This document shows, in pieces, positions 16,991 to 25,245 of a stretch of 64,000 bases of DNA (the first letter of the stretch is position 1; each line of letters starts with the position of its first letter). Below the pieces are notes generated by a model, which saw only the letters and a list, made by a program, of their open reading frames with translations, was not told the origin of the DNA and ran no database searches. The translations under genes were made by a program, and so were the position numbers. This DNA comes from Salinisphaeraceae bacterium (GTDB taxonomy: Bacteria > Pseudomonadota > Gammaproteobacteria > Nevskiales > Salinisphaeraceae): NCBI GenBank assembly GCA_002683405.1, contig NYTH01000009.1:62001-126000 (forward strand), in the 5' to 3' direction.

Positions 16991-18219
16991 GCCTCGGCGC
17001 TCTCCGGCGACGGAAACAGTTGCTGCATCAGGCCGCGCTTGTGGGCGCGAAGGGTGTCGAGTTTCTCCGCCCGCGCGGCGACTAGCGCGTCCAGGGAGGA
17101 AAGGCAGTCGGCGATGCGGCGTTGTTCATCGAGGGTCCGCGGCAGATTGAACAGGCAATCCGTGACGTTTCCTTTGCTTAGATGCGTCTGAGTTATTCCA
17201 TCGTCAAACGCTAGCAGTCTACGGTTTCGATTGAGCAGGTAATGCATGAACGAAGCTTCAATCGACTTCGGCGTTAAACGAGCTACACGCTGATTAACTG
17301 CATAATGATAGTCTTCGTCAACAAGAAAGCACTTGGCCAATGCTCGTCCATTTGGAAGGTCACTCAACACCATTAGCACGTCACCTCGACAAGCCGTGCA
17401 ATATTCAGCGTTGGTGAACTTTCGAACAGCGCCGTCAGTCGACACGAAACGGGAATTGACCACGACAAAACGTCCATCTTCACAGATATCTTTTTCGTAC
17501 GCCTTGCCGTTTTGGTAGTTAGCAAAGGATTTTAAAGGCTTCTCTTCCCAATCCTCCGAGTCGCGGAACTCCGGAAAGCGCAGGCGGGGGCGGGTTTCGC
17601 CTTCGCGGGGGAAGAGCTGTTGCGTCAGCCCTTTCTTGTGATCCCGCAGCGCCGCCAGCTTCCGCCCCTCCGCCGCGATCATATCGTCCAGCGAATCCAA
17701 ACAGTCGGCGATTTTCTGTTGCTCGGCGGGCGACGTTGTGGGTAGTTGTATCTTCGCAAATCGATCGAACTTGAGACTGAGCGTATCTTTGACTAGACCT
17801 TGTGAAAAACGACGAAACTGCGCAATTGCTTGTGCCGTCTTGAAGTAGTACGCGAAGAACTGGCTATCTACATTGTCTTTCGGTATACATACCGTGTAAG
17901 CGGGGCTGACGAGTCCCGCTTCGCAAGCAAGAGCGCTCCTGCCTTCCCACATACGCATCGTGTTGTAAGCGATATCACCCGGGCAAACCCGTGCATACCG
18001 GGATTTGTCAGCGTTGGAGTTGTCTTTCCTTCCGGAATCCTTTTGGTGGATTAAACCTTCCGCATCGGTGAGCGAAAGGAGAGGAAGTTCTTCGCCGCCT
18101 TTGTCTGTCCGCTCGTCAAACAACTGCTTAAGCCGCTTTTTTTGCCAAGGCGCATCATCCCGAAACTCCGGGAACCGCAGCAGAGGCACAAGCGCCTGTT
18201 GTTTATCGTTCTTTCTCAT
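16987..18219 (-). CDS. hsdS: Type I restriction-modification specificity subunit HsdS
   Basis: The protein is about 410 residues from ATG 18219, which has GAGG 8 bases upstream; in-frame starts at 18240 and 18246 would overlap hsdR. It has two target-recognition domains, each introduced by L-R-F-P-E-F-R-D (N-terminus and about residue 220) and each followed by helical conserved regions ending H-K-(K/R)-G-L-(T/M)-Q-Q-L-F-P (about 205 and the C-terminus). The subunit determines the bipartite DNA target. The repeated half-subunit architecture offers homology for domain swapping. The recognition sequence cannot be predicted here. Its stop overlaps the PrrC-like start by 4 bases. Confidence 0.93.
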   Translation of the reverse strand: MRKNDKQQALVPLLRFPEFRDDAPWQKKRLKQLFDERTDKGGEELPLLSLTDAEGLIHQKDSGRKDNSNADKSRYARVCPGDIAYNTMRMWEGRSALACEAGLVSPAYTVCIPKDNVDSQFFAYYFKTAQAIAQFRRFSQGLVKDTLSLKFDRFAKIQLPTTSPAEQQKIADCLDSLDDMIAAEGRKLAALRDHKKGLTQQLFPREGETRPRLRFPEFRDSEDWEEKPLKSFANYQNGKAYEKDICEDGRFVVVNSRFVSTDGAVRKFTNAEYCTACRGDVLMVLSDLPNGRALAKCFLVDEDYHYAVNQRVARLTPKSIEASFMHYLLNRNRRLLAFDDGITQTHLSKGNVTDCLFNLPRTLDEQRRIADCLSSLDALVAARAEKLDTLRAHKRGLMQQLFPSPESAEA

Positions 18220-18229
18220 GCGTGTCGCC

Positions 18230-21200
18230 TCATTGCTCATAGGCACTCAGGCCGGAGATCGTCCGTCCGCCAGCGCGTTTCTTGAGCAGCGGAACCAGAT
18301 TCTCCATCAGGGCGAGCTCGCGCTGGGTCCGTTCGCGCCATCCGAGGTCGAGTGGAGCAAGGAGATCGGAGAGCTGCTCGCCGTCGAAGATCATGCGCTG
18401 CAGGATGCCGTCCACGAAGTCGGACAATGCTTCCGGGGGTAGGCCGTGCTTGTTGGCGAGGTCGGTCAGTTCCTTCTCCTGTTTCTCGGCCTTGAATTGC
18501 TCGTAGCCGGCCCTGACCTGGCCCTCATCAAGCGGCTTCCCGGTGTCCAGTGAGCGGACGTACTCGGCGATCTCCTCGCGCTCGTCGAGGAACTTGGCGT
18601 CGGACTCGATCAGGCCGATGAGCTGTTCGCGGCTGATCTTGAGCTTCTTCGGGTCCTGATCGGTGAAGCGCGCGATCAGGTTCATGATGTAGTCGTAGTC
18701 AATAGTCGCCGAGGCGAACAGGACGAACTCGAAGTCGAGCTGATCAACCGCGGGGCTGTCCGGGCCGCCGGGTTTCTCGCGTTGCTCGCGCAGGCGCTGG
18801 GCGGTTTCGAGATAGGCTCCGCGGAAGCTACGCAGATCGTCCTTCGGGAGCGTCTGTTCGATTTCCTGCTTCTGCTCTTCAGTGAGGTCGGTGTACTGCT
18901 CGAGCTGAGTCTGGCAGCGCTGGACGTCCTTGAAGCGGTTGATGAACTGCGCGCGGGCGTCGTCGCCCTTGAGATTGGCGATGGCCTCGGGCTTCGGTTC
19001 GAGACCCTGGGACTCCAGAAATTCGTCCAGATCGGCCTTGGCTTGCTTGAACTGCTCGATGACCTTCGGGGCCTTGTCCACCAGCCAAATTTCCCGGGCC
19101 GTATCGGCCTGGGCGCCGGAGAACAGGGCGATGGCTTCGTCCACGTTCGCCTGCTGGCCCCGGAAGTCGAGGATGTGCCCGTAGGGCTTGGTGGCGTTGA
19201 GGATGCGGTTGGTGCGGCTGAAGGCCTGAATCAGGCCGTGATGCTTGAGGTTTTTGTCGACGTAGAGGGTATTGAGGTATTTGGAGTCGAAGCCGGTCAG
19301 CAGCATATCCACGACGATGGTGATGTCGATCTTCTCCGCGCCCTTGCCCGGCAGATCGGTGTTTGGGTGCTGCTGGTCCTTGATGCGCTGCTGCACGTCC
19401 TTGTAGTAGTCGTCGAACTCCCTAACCGAGTGATTGGTGCCGTAGGCGGCGTTGTAGTCGCCGATGATCTGTTTGAGCGCGGCCTTCTTCTTGTCCGGCT
19501 CGGTGGCGTTGTCGGCTTTCTCCTGGGGCAGGTCCTCCTGAAGTTGCTGGACATCCTTGTTGCCTTCCGCCGGCGGTGAGAAGACGGCGGTGATCTTCAG
19601 AGGTTCGAAGTCGGGATCCTCGGTCTGCCTTCTGGTCTGCAGGTCCTTGAACAGTTGGTAATAGTCGATGGCGTCGTTGATGCTGGACGTCGCCAGCAAG
19701 GCATTGAAGCGCCGGTCCGCGGTGGCGGCATCGTGCTTTGCGAGGATGGTGTCGACGATAGCTTGTTTGCTTAGCGTGTCTTCCGCGCGCGGTGGATTGT
19801 CGCCTTCCGGCTTAAAGTAGTCGGCGTGGAAGCGCAGGACGTTACGATCTTCAATGGCGTGGGTGATGGTGTACTTGTGCAGCTCTTGCTGAAAGATGTC
19901 TTCGGTGGTTTTGAGTGTCTGAACGTCCCCGTCGATTTTTTTTGCGGTGGCGTTCTGCTCGAAGATGGGCGTGCCGGTGAAGCCGAAGAGCTGGGCCTTG
20001 GGGAAGAACCCCTTGATGGTCTGATGGGTATCACCAAACTGCGAGCGGTGGCATTCGTCGAAAATGATGGCCATGCGTTTGTCGCGGAGCGGTTCGAGGA
20101 GGTCTGAAAACTTGTCTTGGCCCCGCTGCTGGCGGCTCTGGTTGCGCTTGCTCTGTTCGTCCAGCGCTAGGCCGAGCTTCTGGATGGTGGTGACGATGAC
20201 CTTGTCGGCGTAGTCATCGGAGAGCAATCGGCGCACGAGCGTGACGGTGTTCGTGTTCTCTTCGACGCAGCCTTCCTGAAAGCGATTGAATTCCTCGCGC
20301 GTCTGGCGGTCCAGGTCCTTGCGGTCGACGACAAACAGACATTTGTGGATGTCGGGATTGTCCTTCAGGAGCGTGGACGCCTTGAAGGAGGTTAGCGTCT
20401 TGCCGCTGCCGGTGGTGTGCCAGATATAGCCGTTACCGCTGTTTTCCTCGATGCACTTGACGATGCGATCCACAGCGTAGATTTGATAGGGCCGCATCAT
20501 GAGCAGCTTCTGCTCGCTGGCCACAAGCACGGTATAGCGACTAATCATGTTGCCAAGCGTGCACTTGGCGAGGAAGGCATCGGCGAAGTCGTCGAGGTGG
20601 GTGATTTTTCTGTTGTGCTCGTCGGCGAATTGGTAAATCGGCAGGAAGCGTTCCTCCGCGTTGAAGGCGAAGTGGCGCGTGTTGTTGTTGGTGAAGTACC
20701 AGGTTTCTGAGCGGTTGCTGACGATAAAGAGCTGGATGAAGCAAAGCAGTGTGCGCGTATAACCGCTTCCGGGATCGTGCTTGTAATCGACGATCTGCTG
20801 CATGGCCCGGCGTGGGCTTATGCCCAGACTTTTGAGTTCGATTTGCACGGCAGGGACGCCGTTGATGAGGAGCATTACATCGTAACGGTGGTGGCTGTTG
20901 TCGGTGTTGATGCGAAGCTGGTTGGCGACTTCGAACGTGTTCTTGCACCAATCTTTGATGTTGACGAGTGTGTAGTTGAGCGGCGTGCCGTCGTCGCGGG
21001 CGAAGCTATTGATCTGGCGCAGCGTGCGGGAGGCGGTGAAGACGTCTTGTGTGACGATCTCATCGAGCAGGCGTTCGAACTCGCTGTCGGTGAGCTTCAC
21101 GCGATTGAGCGCCTCGAATTTCTCGCGAAAGTTCTCTTCAAGAGAGGCGCGGTCACGAATGTCCGGTCGTATCTTGTATTTCAGCCCCTCTAGCTTTTCG

Positions 21201-21286
21201 ATGAACCCGGTTTCGAGGTCAATCTCACGGACACCCGGTGGTGTGCCTGGCTCGGCGTGATCGTAGGTGAAGTCAGAGGTGCTCAT
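18230..21286 (-). CDS. hsdR: Type I restriction endonuclease subunit HsdR
   Basis: The 1018-residue motor and nuclease subunit has an N-terminal PD-(D/E)xK nuclease (D136 and E150-L-K152). SF2 helicase motifs follow: Walker A T-G-S-G-K-T near 292-297, DECH at 410-413 and G-F-T-G-T-P near 435-440. A C-terminal helical domain binds HsdM/HsdS. The length and motifs are typical of the EcoR124I-like (type IC) branch. It is the first gene of the operon. The promoter should lie in 21287-21391, where I see no strong consensus. No frame disruption is visible, so the restriction activity is probably intact. Confidence 0.95.
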   Translation of the reverse strand: MSTSDFTYDHAEPGTPPGVREIDLETGFIEKLEGLKYKIRPDIRDRASLEENFREKFEALNRVKLTDSEFERLLDEIVTQDVFTASRTLRQINSFARDDGTPLNYTLVNIKDWCKNTFEVANQLRINTDNSHHRYDVMLLINGVPAVQIELKSLGISPRRAMQQIVDYKHDPGSGYTRTLLCFIQLFIVSNRSETWYFTNNNTRHFAFNAEERFLPIYQFADEHNRKITHLDDFADAFLAKCTLGNMISRYTVLVASEQKLLMMRPYQIYAVDRIVKCIEENSGNGYIWHTTGSGKTLTSFKASTLLKDNPDIHKCLFVVDRKDLDRQTREEFNRFQEGCVEENTNTVTLVRRLLSDDYADKVIVTTIQKLGLALDEQSKRNQSRQQRGQDKFSDLLEPLRDKRMAIIFDECHRSQFGDTHQTIKGFFPKAQLFGFTGTPIFEQNATAKKIDGDVQTLKTTEDIFQQELHKYTITHAIEDRNVLRFHADYFKPEGDNPPRAEDTLSKQAIVDTILAKHDAATADRRFNALLATSSINDAIDYYQLFKDLQTRRQTEDPDFEPLKITAVFSPPAEGNKDVQQLQEDLPQEKADNATEPDKKKAALKQIIGDYNAAYGTNHSVREFDDYYKDVQQRIKDQQHPNTDLPGKGAEKIDITIVVDMLLTGFDSKYLNTLYVDKNLKHHGLIQAFSRTNRILNATKPYGHILDFRGQQANVDEAIALFSGAQADTAREIWLVDKAPKVIEQFKQAKADLDEFLESQGLEPKPEAIANLKGDDARAQFINRFKDVQRCQTQLEQYTDLTEEQKQEIEQTLPKDDLRSFRGAYLETAQRLREQREKPGGPDSPAVDQLDFEFVLFASATIDYDYIMNLIARFTDQDPKKLKISREQLIGLIESDAKFLDEREEIAEYVRSLDTGKPLDEGQVRAGYEQFKAEKQEKELTDLANKHGLPPEALSDFVDGILQRMIFDGEQLSDLLAPLDLGWRERTQRELALMENLVPLLKKRAGGRTISGLSAYEQ

Positions 21287-21391
21287 GATGGGTGCTTGCA
21301 GATGAATATCTGGAGACGCTTAGTAGTCAACGCGATTGCGAGTGTACAGGGTCATTGCGGGATACCCTGATGGCATTTTTCCGTTCGCGGG

Positions 21392-22392
21392 CTATGCAGG
21401 AATGTAAAGCCGCTTGAGGGGTACCAGCCGTTTGGTTTCTGTGTCGGTACTGTCGTAATGGTCAACCAGCGTGCGGACGAGGTTGTCGAGCGTCCAAAGG
21501 GTGAGGGGCACGTTGGCGCGGTCCGCCTCGTAGTGGGCGTCCTTGGAAAAGCCGCCGGTGCTGACGTACAGACCGCGGTCATCCTTGTGCCGACCGCCCA
21601 GGAAACTGCGAATGTGGTCGGCGCCCATTTGCCCTTTGCGGTGCTTTACTTCGACCACGATACGCGGATTTTCGAAACCGAAGCCGTCCGGCGAGGCAAC
21701 AATATCCTTGCCGCGGTCCGGGCCGGCCGGTGAGACCTGGGTTTTGTAGCCCATGGCGCGAAGAATGCCGGCTACCAACTCCTCCATCTGGTCCCAGCCG
21801 AGGTCATTGACGATGTCCTTGATGCGTTCTATCGAAAGAGATTCCACCCCATCGAGCGGATCGGCTTCGGCGGCTTCCGCGGTTTCAGCGGCAGATTCAT
21901 CAATTGGCGCATCAGTTCCCTTGAGCTGGGCGAGTAGATCCTGAGTGGCAAAGTCGGGTACCTGGAACAGAGTCAGAGTGGAACCCAGGCTGTTCTTGCT
22001 GGGCTGCTGAGGCTATCTCGCCCAATTTCTTTGGCTTCCCAGCTCACCGCGCGGGCCATGGGCATGTCGGCGTCAATCCATTCTTCGCGATACTGGAAAT
22101 CGCCGGTGATTCTGCCCATCAGATAGGTGCGGTTGTACGGGGAGTAGGTGACGGCCCAGTCGCCAATCTCGATTTCGTTGATGAAACGCCAGACCTGTGA
22201 CGCGCCGGAAATGACCTGACCAGGTTTTAGATGGGGCGCCACCTCGCTGAACTTCTGCGCCAGCTCCTTTCGCGACACGCCTTTCTTCGCATATGCCGCC
22301 AGTTCTGCCCAGCCGATTGCGGCAACGCCTTTCTCGCGAAAGTCGTCGTACAGACGGCCCCCTTCACCGCGAATCATCCACATGGTTGTCAC
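21392..22392 (-). pseudogene. Mrr-like restriction endonuclease split by a single-base frameshift
   Basis: Two adjacent minus-strand frames add up to one ~333-residue protein. The N-terminal part (22392 to 21973) is the PUA/EVE-like specificity domain common in Mrr-type enzymes (M-W-M-I-R-G-E-G-G-R-L). The C-terminal part (M at 21847, frame open upstream to about 21990) holds the Mrr catalytic core, with G-P-D-R-G-K-D-I near residue 46 and V-E-V-K-H-R (ExK) near 67. The join falls at about 21990-21997, where S-S-P-A-R continues in the other frame as N-S-L-G-S-T-L-T-L-F, a typical family continuation. One missing A in a short A-run explains it. It could be true decay or a read error. The family cuts modified or foreign DNA. 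Confidence 0.8.
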
Positions 22393-22564
22393 TGAATTCC
22401 CCTGATTTTTCGCCGAAGGTGCATGCTACGTGAAGCGTTGAGCCAATTTCGAGCGGGGTGCTCGGATGAATTGATGCTTCCCAAATTTAGTTGGGCTGAT
22501 CGTGATGCGGCATCAGTACTTCCTGGAGTCTCGCTCTTGATTTTCTGGATAAACCCGAAAAATC

Positions 22565-22586
22565 AAACTAGAATTATGACTAGTTT
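22565..22586. promoter_or_regulatory. Palindromic operator of the Phd/VapC module
   Basis: AAACTAG (22565-22571) and CTAGTTT (22580-22586) form a perfect inverted repeat with an 8-base AT-rich spacer, 20 bp before the antitoxin start. Autorepression by the antitoxin or its complex is the usual pattern for such modules. Confidence 0.65.
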
Positions 22587-22606
22587 TTCCTTGCGGAGAG
22601 GGTCTC

Positions 22607-22864
22607 ATGAACACTTGGTCGGTGCAGGATGCAAAAGCCCGCTTCAGCGAATTGCTCCAGGCGAGCGTCAAACAAGGTCCGCAGATGGTGACAAAGCACG
22701 GCGCGGAAGCTGCGGTGCTGGTTCCCGCGCAGGAATGGCGACGGCTCACTGCGCAGGCGCGGCCCGGGTTAAAGTCGGTTTTGCTTGCGTGCGAAGCGCG
22801 GGCCGATCTGCCGCTTCCTGAGCGAGGCAAGCTGCGCCGACGCAGACCTATTGAAAGCGACTGA
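22607..22864 (+). CDS. Phd/YefM-family antitoxin
   Basis: This 85-residue protein has the Phd fold at its N-terminus (W-S-V-Q-D-A-K-A-R-F-S-E-L-L, about 4-17; V-T-K-H-G-A-E-A-A-V-L-V, about 27-38). That part binds DNA as a dimer. A charged, probably unfolded C-terminus would wrap and neutralise the toxin. It starts at ATG 22607 with GGAGAGGG upstream and overlaps the PIN toxin start by one base. The pairing of a Phd antitoxin with a PIN toxin is common. Confidence 0.9.
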   Translation: MNTWSVQDAKARFSELLQASVKQGPQMVTKHGAEAAVLVPAQEWRRLTAQARPGLKSVLLACEARADLPLPERGKLRRRRPIESD

Positions 22865-23277
22865 TGGCGTATTTGCTGGACACCAACGTCATATCGGAAC
22901 TGCGCAAGCAGAAACCACACGGTGCGGTGGTTGCCTGGATTCAGGGGATTCCCGAAGAGTCGCTGTATCTATCGGCGGTGACCGTAGGCGAAATCCAGGC
23001 GGGTATCGAGATCACCCGCGAGCAGGATGAGGCCAAAGCTGCCGAGATTGAGCAGTGGCTGGATGATCTAGCCAGTACGCACAACGTACTTGATGCGGGT
23101 CCAACCGTATTCCGGTGCTGGGCACAGCTTATGCATCGGCGCGCCGATCATCACCTGGAAGACGCATTGATCGCTGCCACCGCTCTGACTCATGGGTTGA
23201 CCGTCGCTACACGCAACGTGCGGGACTTCAAGCCGTTCGGAGTGGAGCTGATCAACCCCTTCAAGCCGCCCGGCTAG
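22864..23277 (+). CDS. vapC: VapC-type PIN-domain ribonuclease toxin
   Basis: The 137-residue PIN protein has the four acidic positions of the family visible: D6 in L-L-D-T-N-V-I-S-E-L, E43 in V-G-E-I-Q-A-G, D100 in L-E-D-A-L-I-A-A-T and D118 near R-N-V-R-D-F. VapC enzymes cut RNA, often tRNA or rRNA loops, when the antitoxin is lost. The gene looks whole and is translationally coupled to its antitoxin. A bidirectional terminator follows. Confidence 0.92.
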   Translation: MAYLLDTNVISELRKQKPHGAVVAWIQGIPEESLYLSAVTVGEIQAGIEITREQDEAKAAEIEQWLDDLASTHNVLDAGPTVFRCWAQLMHRRADHHLEDALIAATALTHGLTVATRNVRDFKPFGVELINPFKPPG

Positions 23278-23281
23278 AAAC

Positions 23282-23312
23282 AAAAAAGCCGGAGCAAAGC
23301 CCCGGCTTTTAT
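23282..23312. terminator. Bidirectional terminator between vapC and prpD
   Basis: AAAAGCCGG (23284-23292) pairs with CCGGCTTTT (23302-23310) around a 9-base loop. The A-run on one side and T-run on the other let it serve both convergent genes. Confidence 0.9.
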
Positions 23313-23340
23313 TCGTCGGCGCATTGCTGCGGACCAGGGC

Positions 23341-24894
23341 TTAGTAGATACCCTGCGTGTTCGGCGCTTCCAGCCTGCCGGCATCCACGATCAGGTTGAT
23401 CGTGGCCAGTTCGTCACCGGACAGCGAATCCATGCCGTTGACGGCCTCGATGAAGCGGGCGCGTTCGCCGTCGCTGACCAGGTCTTTGGTGTAATCGGCC
23501 AGCTTGGCTTCGTAGTCGGGCCGCTGCCAGGGGGTGTCGCCCCCGGGGTGGGCGTTGGCGCGGGTCTTTTCGTCGGCCACTTCGCTGCCGTCAGCCAGGG
23601 TGACAATCATCTTGCCGCCGTAGGCCTGCACGTTCGGGTCCTGGTCGTGGTACAGGTCTTCCCAGTGCTGGTCGAACTGGGTTTCGATGCGGGCCATCAG
23701 TTTGCGCATTTCATCCTTTTCGGCCTGCGTCATCTGGTAGGCGCGGTCCTTGTGGAACTCGCCGGTCTGGATGCAGCGGGCGATGGCGAACATGATGCTG
23801 TGGTCGAGCGTGCCGCGCGGGGAATCGGGGTCGATCTTCTGCGGGTCGTTCGCGTCGGTGCCGATCACGTGATGGGTGTGGTGGCTGGTTTGCAGGACGA
23901 TCTTCTTGATCTGGTCCAGGTCGACCTTGTCCCCATTCTTCGGCAGCTGTTCACGCAGTTGCAGCGCCAGATCGATGATGGCCTGACCCTGGTACTCGAA
24001 GGCGTACTGCTTGGGGTAGGTCTTCATGATGTTGCGCAGCGGGTCGACGCCGGCTTCGGCGAGTTCCACCTTGTAGACGGCGTTCTCGTCGTCGCGGCCG
24101 TTGAGGAAGCGGCGGATGATGCTGTCCACGCCTTCGTAGACCGGGTTCGGACCCTTCAGGCCGTGCAGCGCGTGGTTGACGGCCTTGATGGAAATTTCGG
24201 CCGAGAACCCGGGCACGAATTCCTTCTGCGCGCCGATGTCGCCCTTGCGGGACTGACGCGAGGAAATGGCGTTGTGCACGGCGAAGTTGATAGCGTGGTA
24301 GGTCTGTTCGGTGTCCAGCCCCAGCATGGAGGAAATGCCCGCCGCGGTGCCGGCGGCAATGTGCGTCATGTGGTCGACCTTGTGCTTGTGCAGGCAGATG
24401 CCGGTGCCGTCACCGGTGCCCACCAGCGCCACGTGCACCTCGTAGGCCACCACGATGCCGCGCAGGATGTCCGCGCCGGAGACGCCCAGGTGCTGGCCCA
24501 CGGCAATGATCGGCGAGATGTTGTCGTCCGGATGGGAGTATTCGGCGGCCAGATAGCAGTCGTCGTTATCCAGGAAACGCACGCCCACGGCGTTGGCAAA
24601 CGCGGCCGGCACGGGGGCGAACAGGTCTTTCATGCCCCAGATGGTGGCCTTGCCGGTGCCCTTGGCGCCCTGTGCATCGGCGCGTGCGACCTTCACGGCG
24701 GTTTCGTTGGCCGCACCCAGCGCGATCGCGGCATTGTCGATGATGCGGTTCTTGGCCATCGCCACGGCCTCGTCGTCCTGCGGGGCGTCCTTGGCCTTGG
24801 TGGCCAGCTCGGCCAGCTTCCAGGCGAGCTGATCTTCACGGGCGAGATCGCCGCTGGTTTTTTCTACCTTGACGCTATGGATCGTGGCGGTCAT
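23341..24894 (-). CDS. prpD: 2-methylcitrate dehydratase PrpD (MmgE/PrpD family)
   Basis: The 517-residue enzyme has the family hallmarks N-R-I-I-D-N-A-A (about 48-55), L-A-A-E-Y-S-H-P-D-D-N-I (about 116-127), C-L-H-K-H-K-V-D-H (about 165-173), S-R-Q-S-R-K-G-D-I-G and H-H-T-H-H-V-I-G-T. It dehydrates 2-methylcitrate to 2-methyl-cis-aconitate in propionate degradation. It resembles the longer actinobacterial-type PrpD rather than the 483-residue enteric form. No prpB, prpC or acnD gene is nearby, so it stands alone between two toxin-antitoxin modules. Confidence 0.85.
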   Translation of the reverse strand: MTATIHSVKVEKTSGDLAREDQLAWKLAELATKAKDAPQDDEAVAMAKNRIIDNAAIALGAANETAVKVARADAQGAKGTGKATIWGMKDLFAPVPAAFANAVGVRFLDNDDCYLAAEYSHPDDNISPIIAVGQHLGVSGADILRGIVVAYEVHVALVGTGDGTGICLHKHKVDHMTHIAAGTAAGISSMLGLDTEQTYHAINFAVHNAISSRQSRKGDIGAQKEFVPGFSAEISIKAVNHALHGLKGPNPVYEGVDSIIRRFLNGRDDENAVYKVELAEAGVDPLRNIMKTYPKQYAFEYQGQAIIDLALQLREQLPKNGDKVDLDQIKKIVLQTSHHTHHVIGTDANDPQKIDPDSPRGTLDHSIMFAIARCIQTGEFHKDRAYQMTQAEKDEMRKLMARIETQFDQHWEDLYHDQDPNVQAYGGKMIVTLADGSEVADEKTRANAHPGGDTPWQRPDYEAKLADYTKDLVSDGERARFIEAVNGMDSLSGDELATINLIVDAGRLEAPNTQGIY

Positions 24895-25245
24895 ACGACT
24901 AGTTCCTCTGAATTATTTGTCTACGCGCCAGAGCTGGCGCTTGCGCGGGGGCGCGATATTAAACGATAGGGGGCGTGAATATAAGGACTGTCCAAAGTAT
25001 TGGACCGCCGAAAAGTGTGGCTCCAGGCGGCTGCGGGCTGGAGCAATACTGTGTGGGCTTTCTATTCCAGTTGGATCAGGCGCCGGTCGACGAGGGCGGC
25101 TGGGTCGGCTTTCGCTTCTTTCTAACCGTCATGCGTCTCCACCTGCCCGAGCTACCGCCCGACAACTGGAAGGGCTTCATCCATGCCATGCGCGAGGCCA
25201 ATCCTGCTTTGGTCGGCCAGCCGGGCCGAGGAAAGTCCGGTGGTC
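24895..25245 (+). other. Intergenic region with a weak coding-like ORF (24975-25253)
   Basis: Of these 351 bases, the frame 24975-25253 (92 codons) has strongly GC-biased third positions only in its second half, from about 25085, encoding D-E-G-G-W-V-G-F-R-F-F onward. Its first half looks non-coding, so it may be the remnant of a lost gene. I do not recognise a family. The TCCAA-AGTA-TTGGA palindrome near 24990 is short and unexplained. Confidence 0.25.

Noticed and set aside
16987-18219. Internal direct repeats suggesting a mobile element
   Set aside because: They are the conserved regions of the two half-subunits of HsdS (L-R-F-P-E-F and Q-Q-L-F-P blocks).
24975-25020. TCCAA-AGTA-TTGGA palindrome as a possible insertion-sequence end
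   Set aside because: Arms are only 5 bp, no second copy or transposase fragment is recognisable, and no target duplication is visible.
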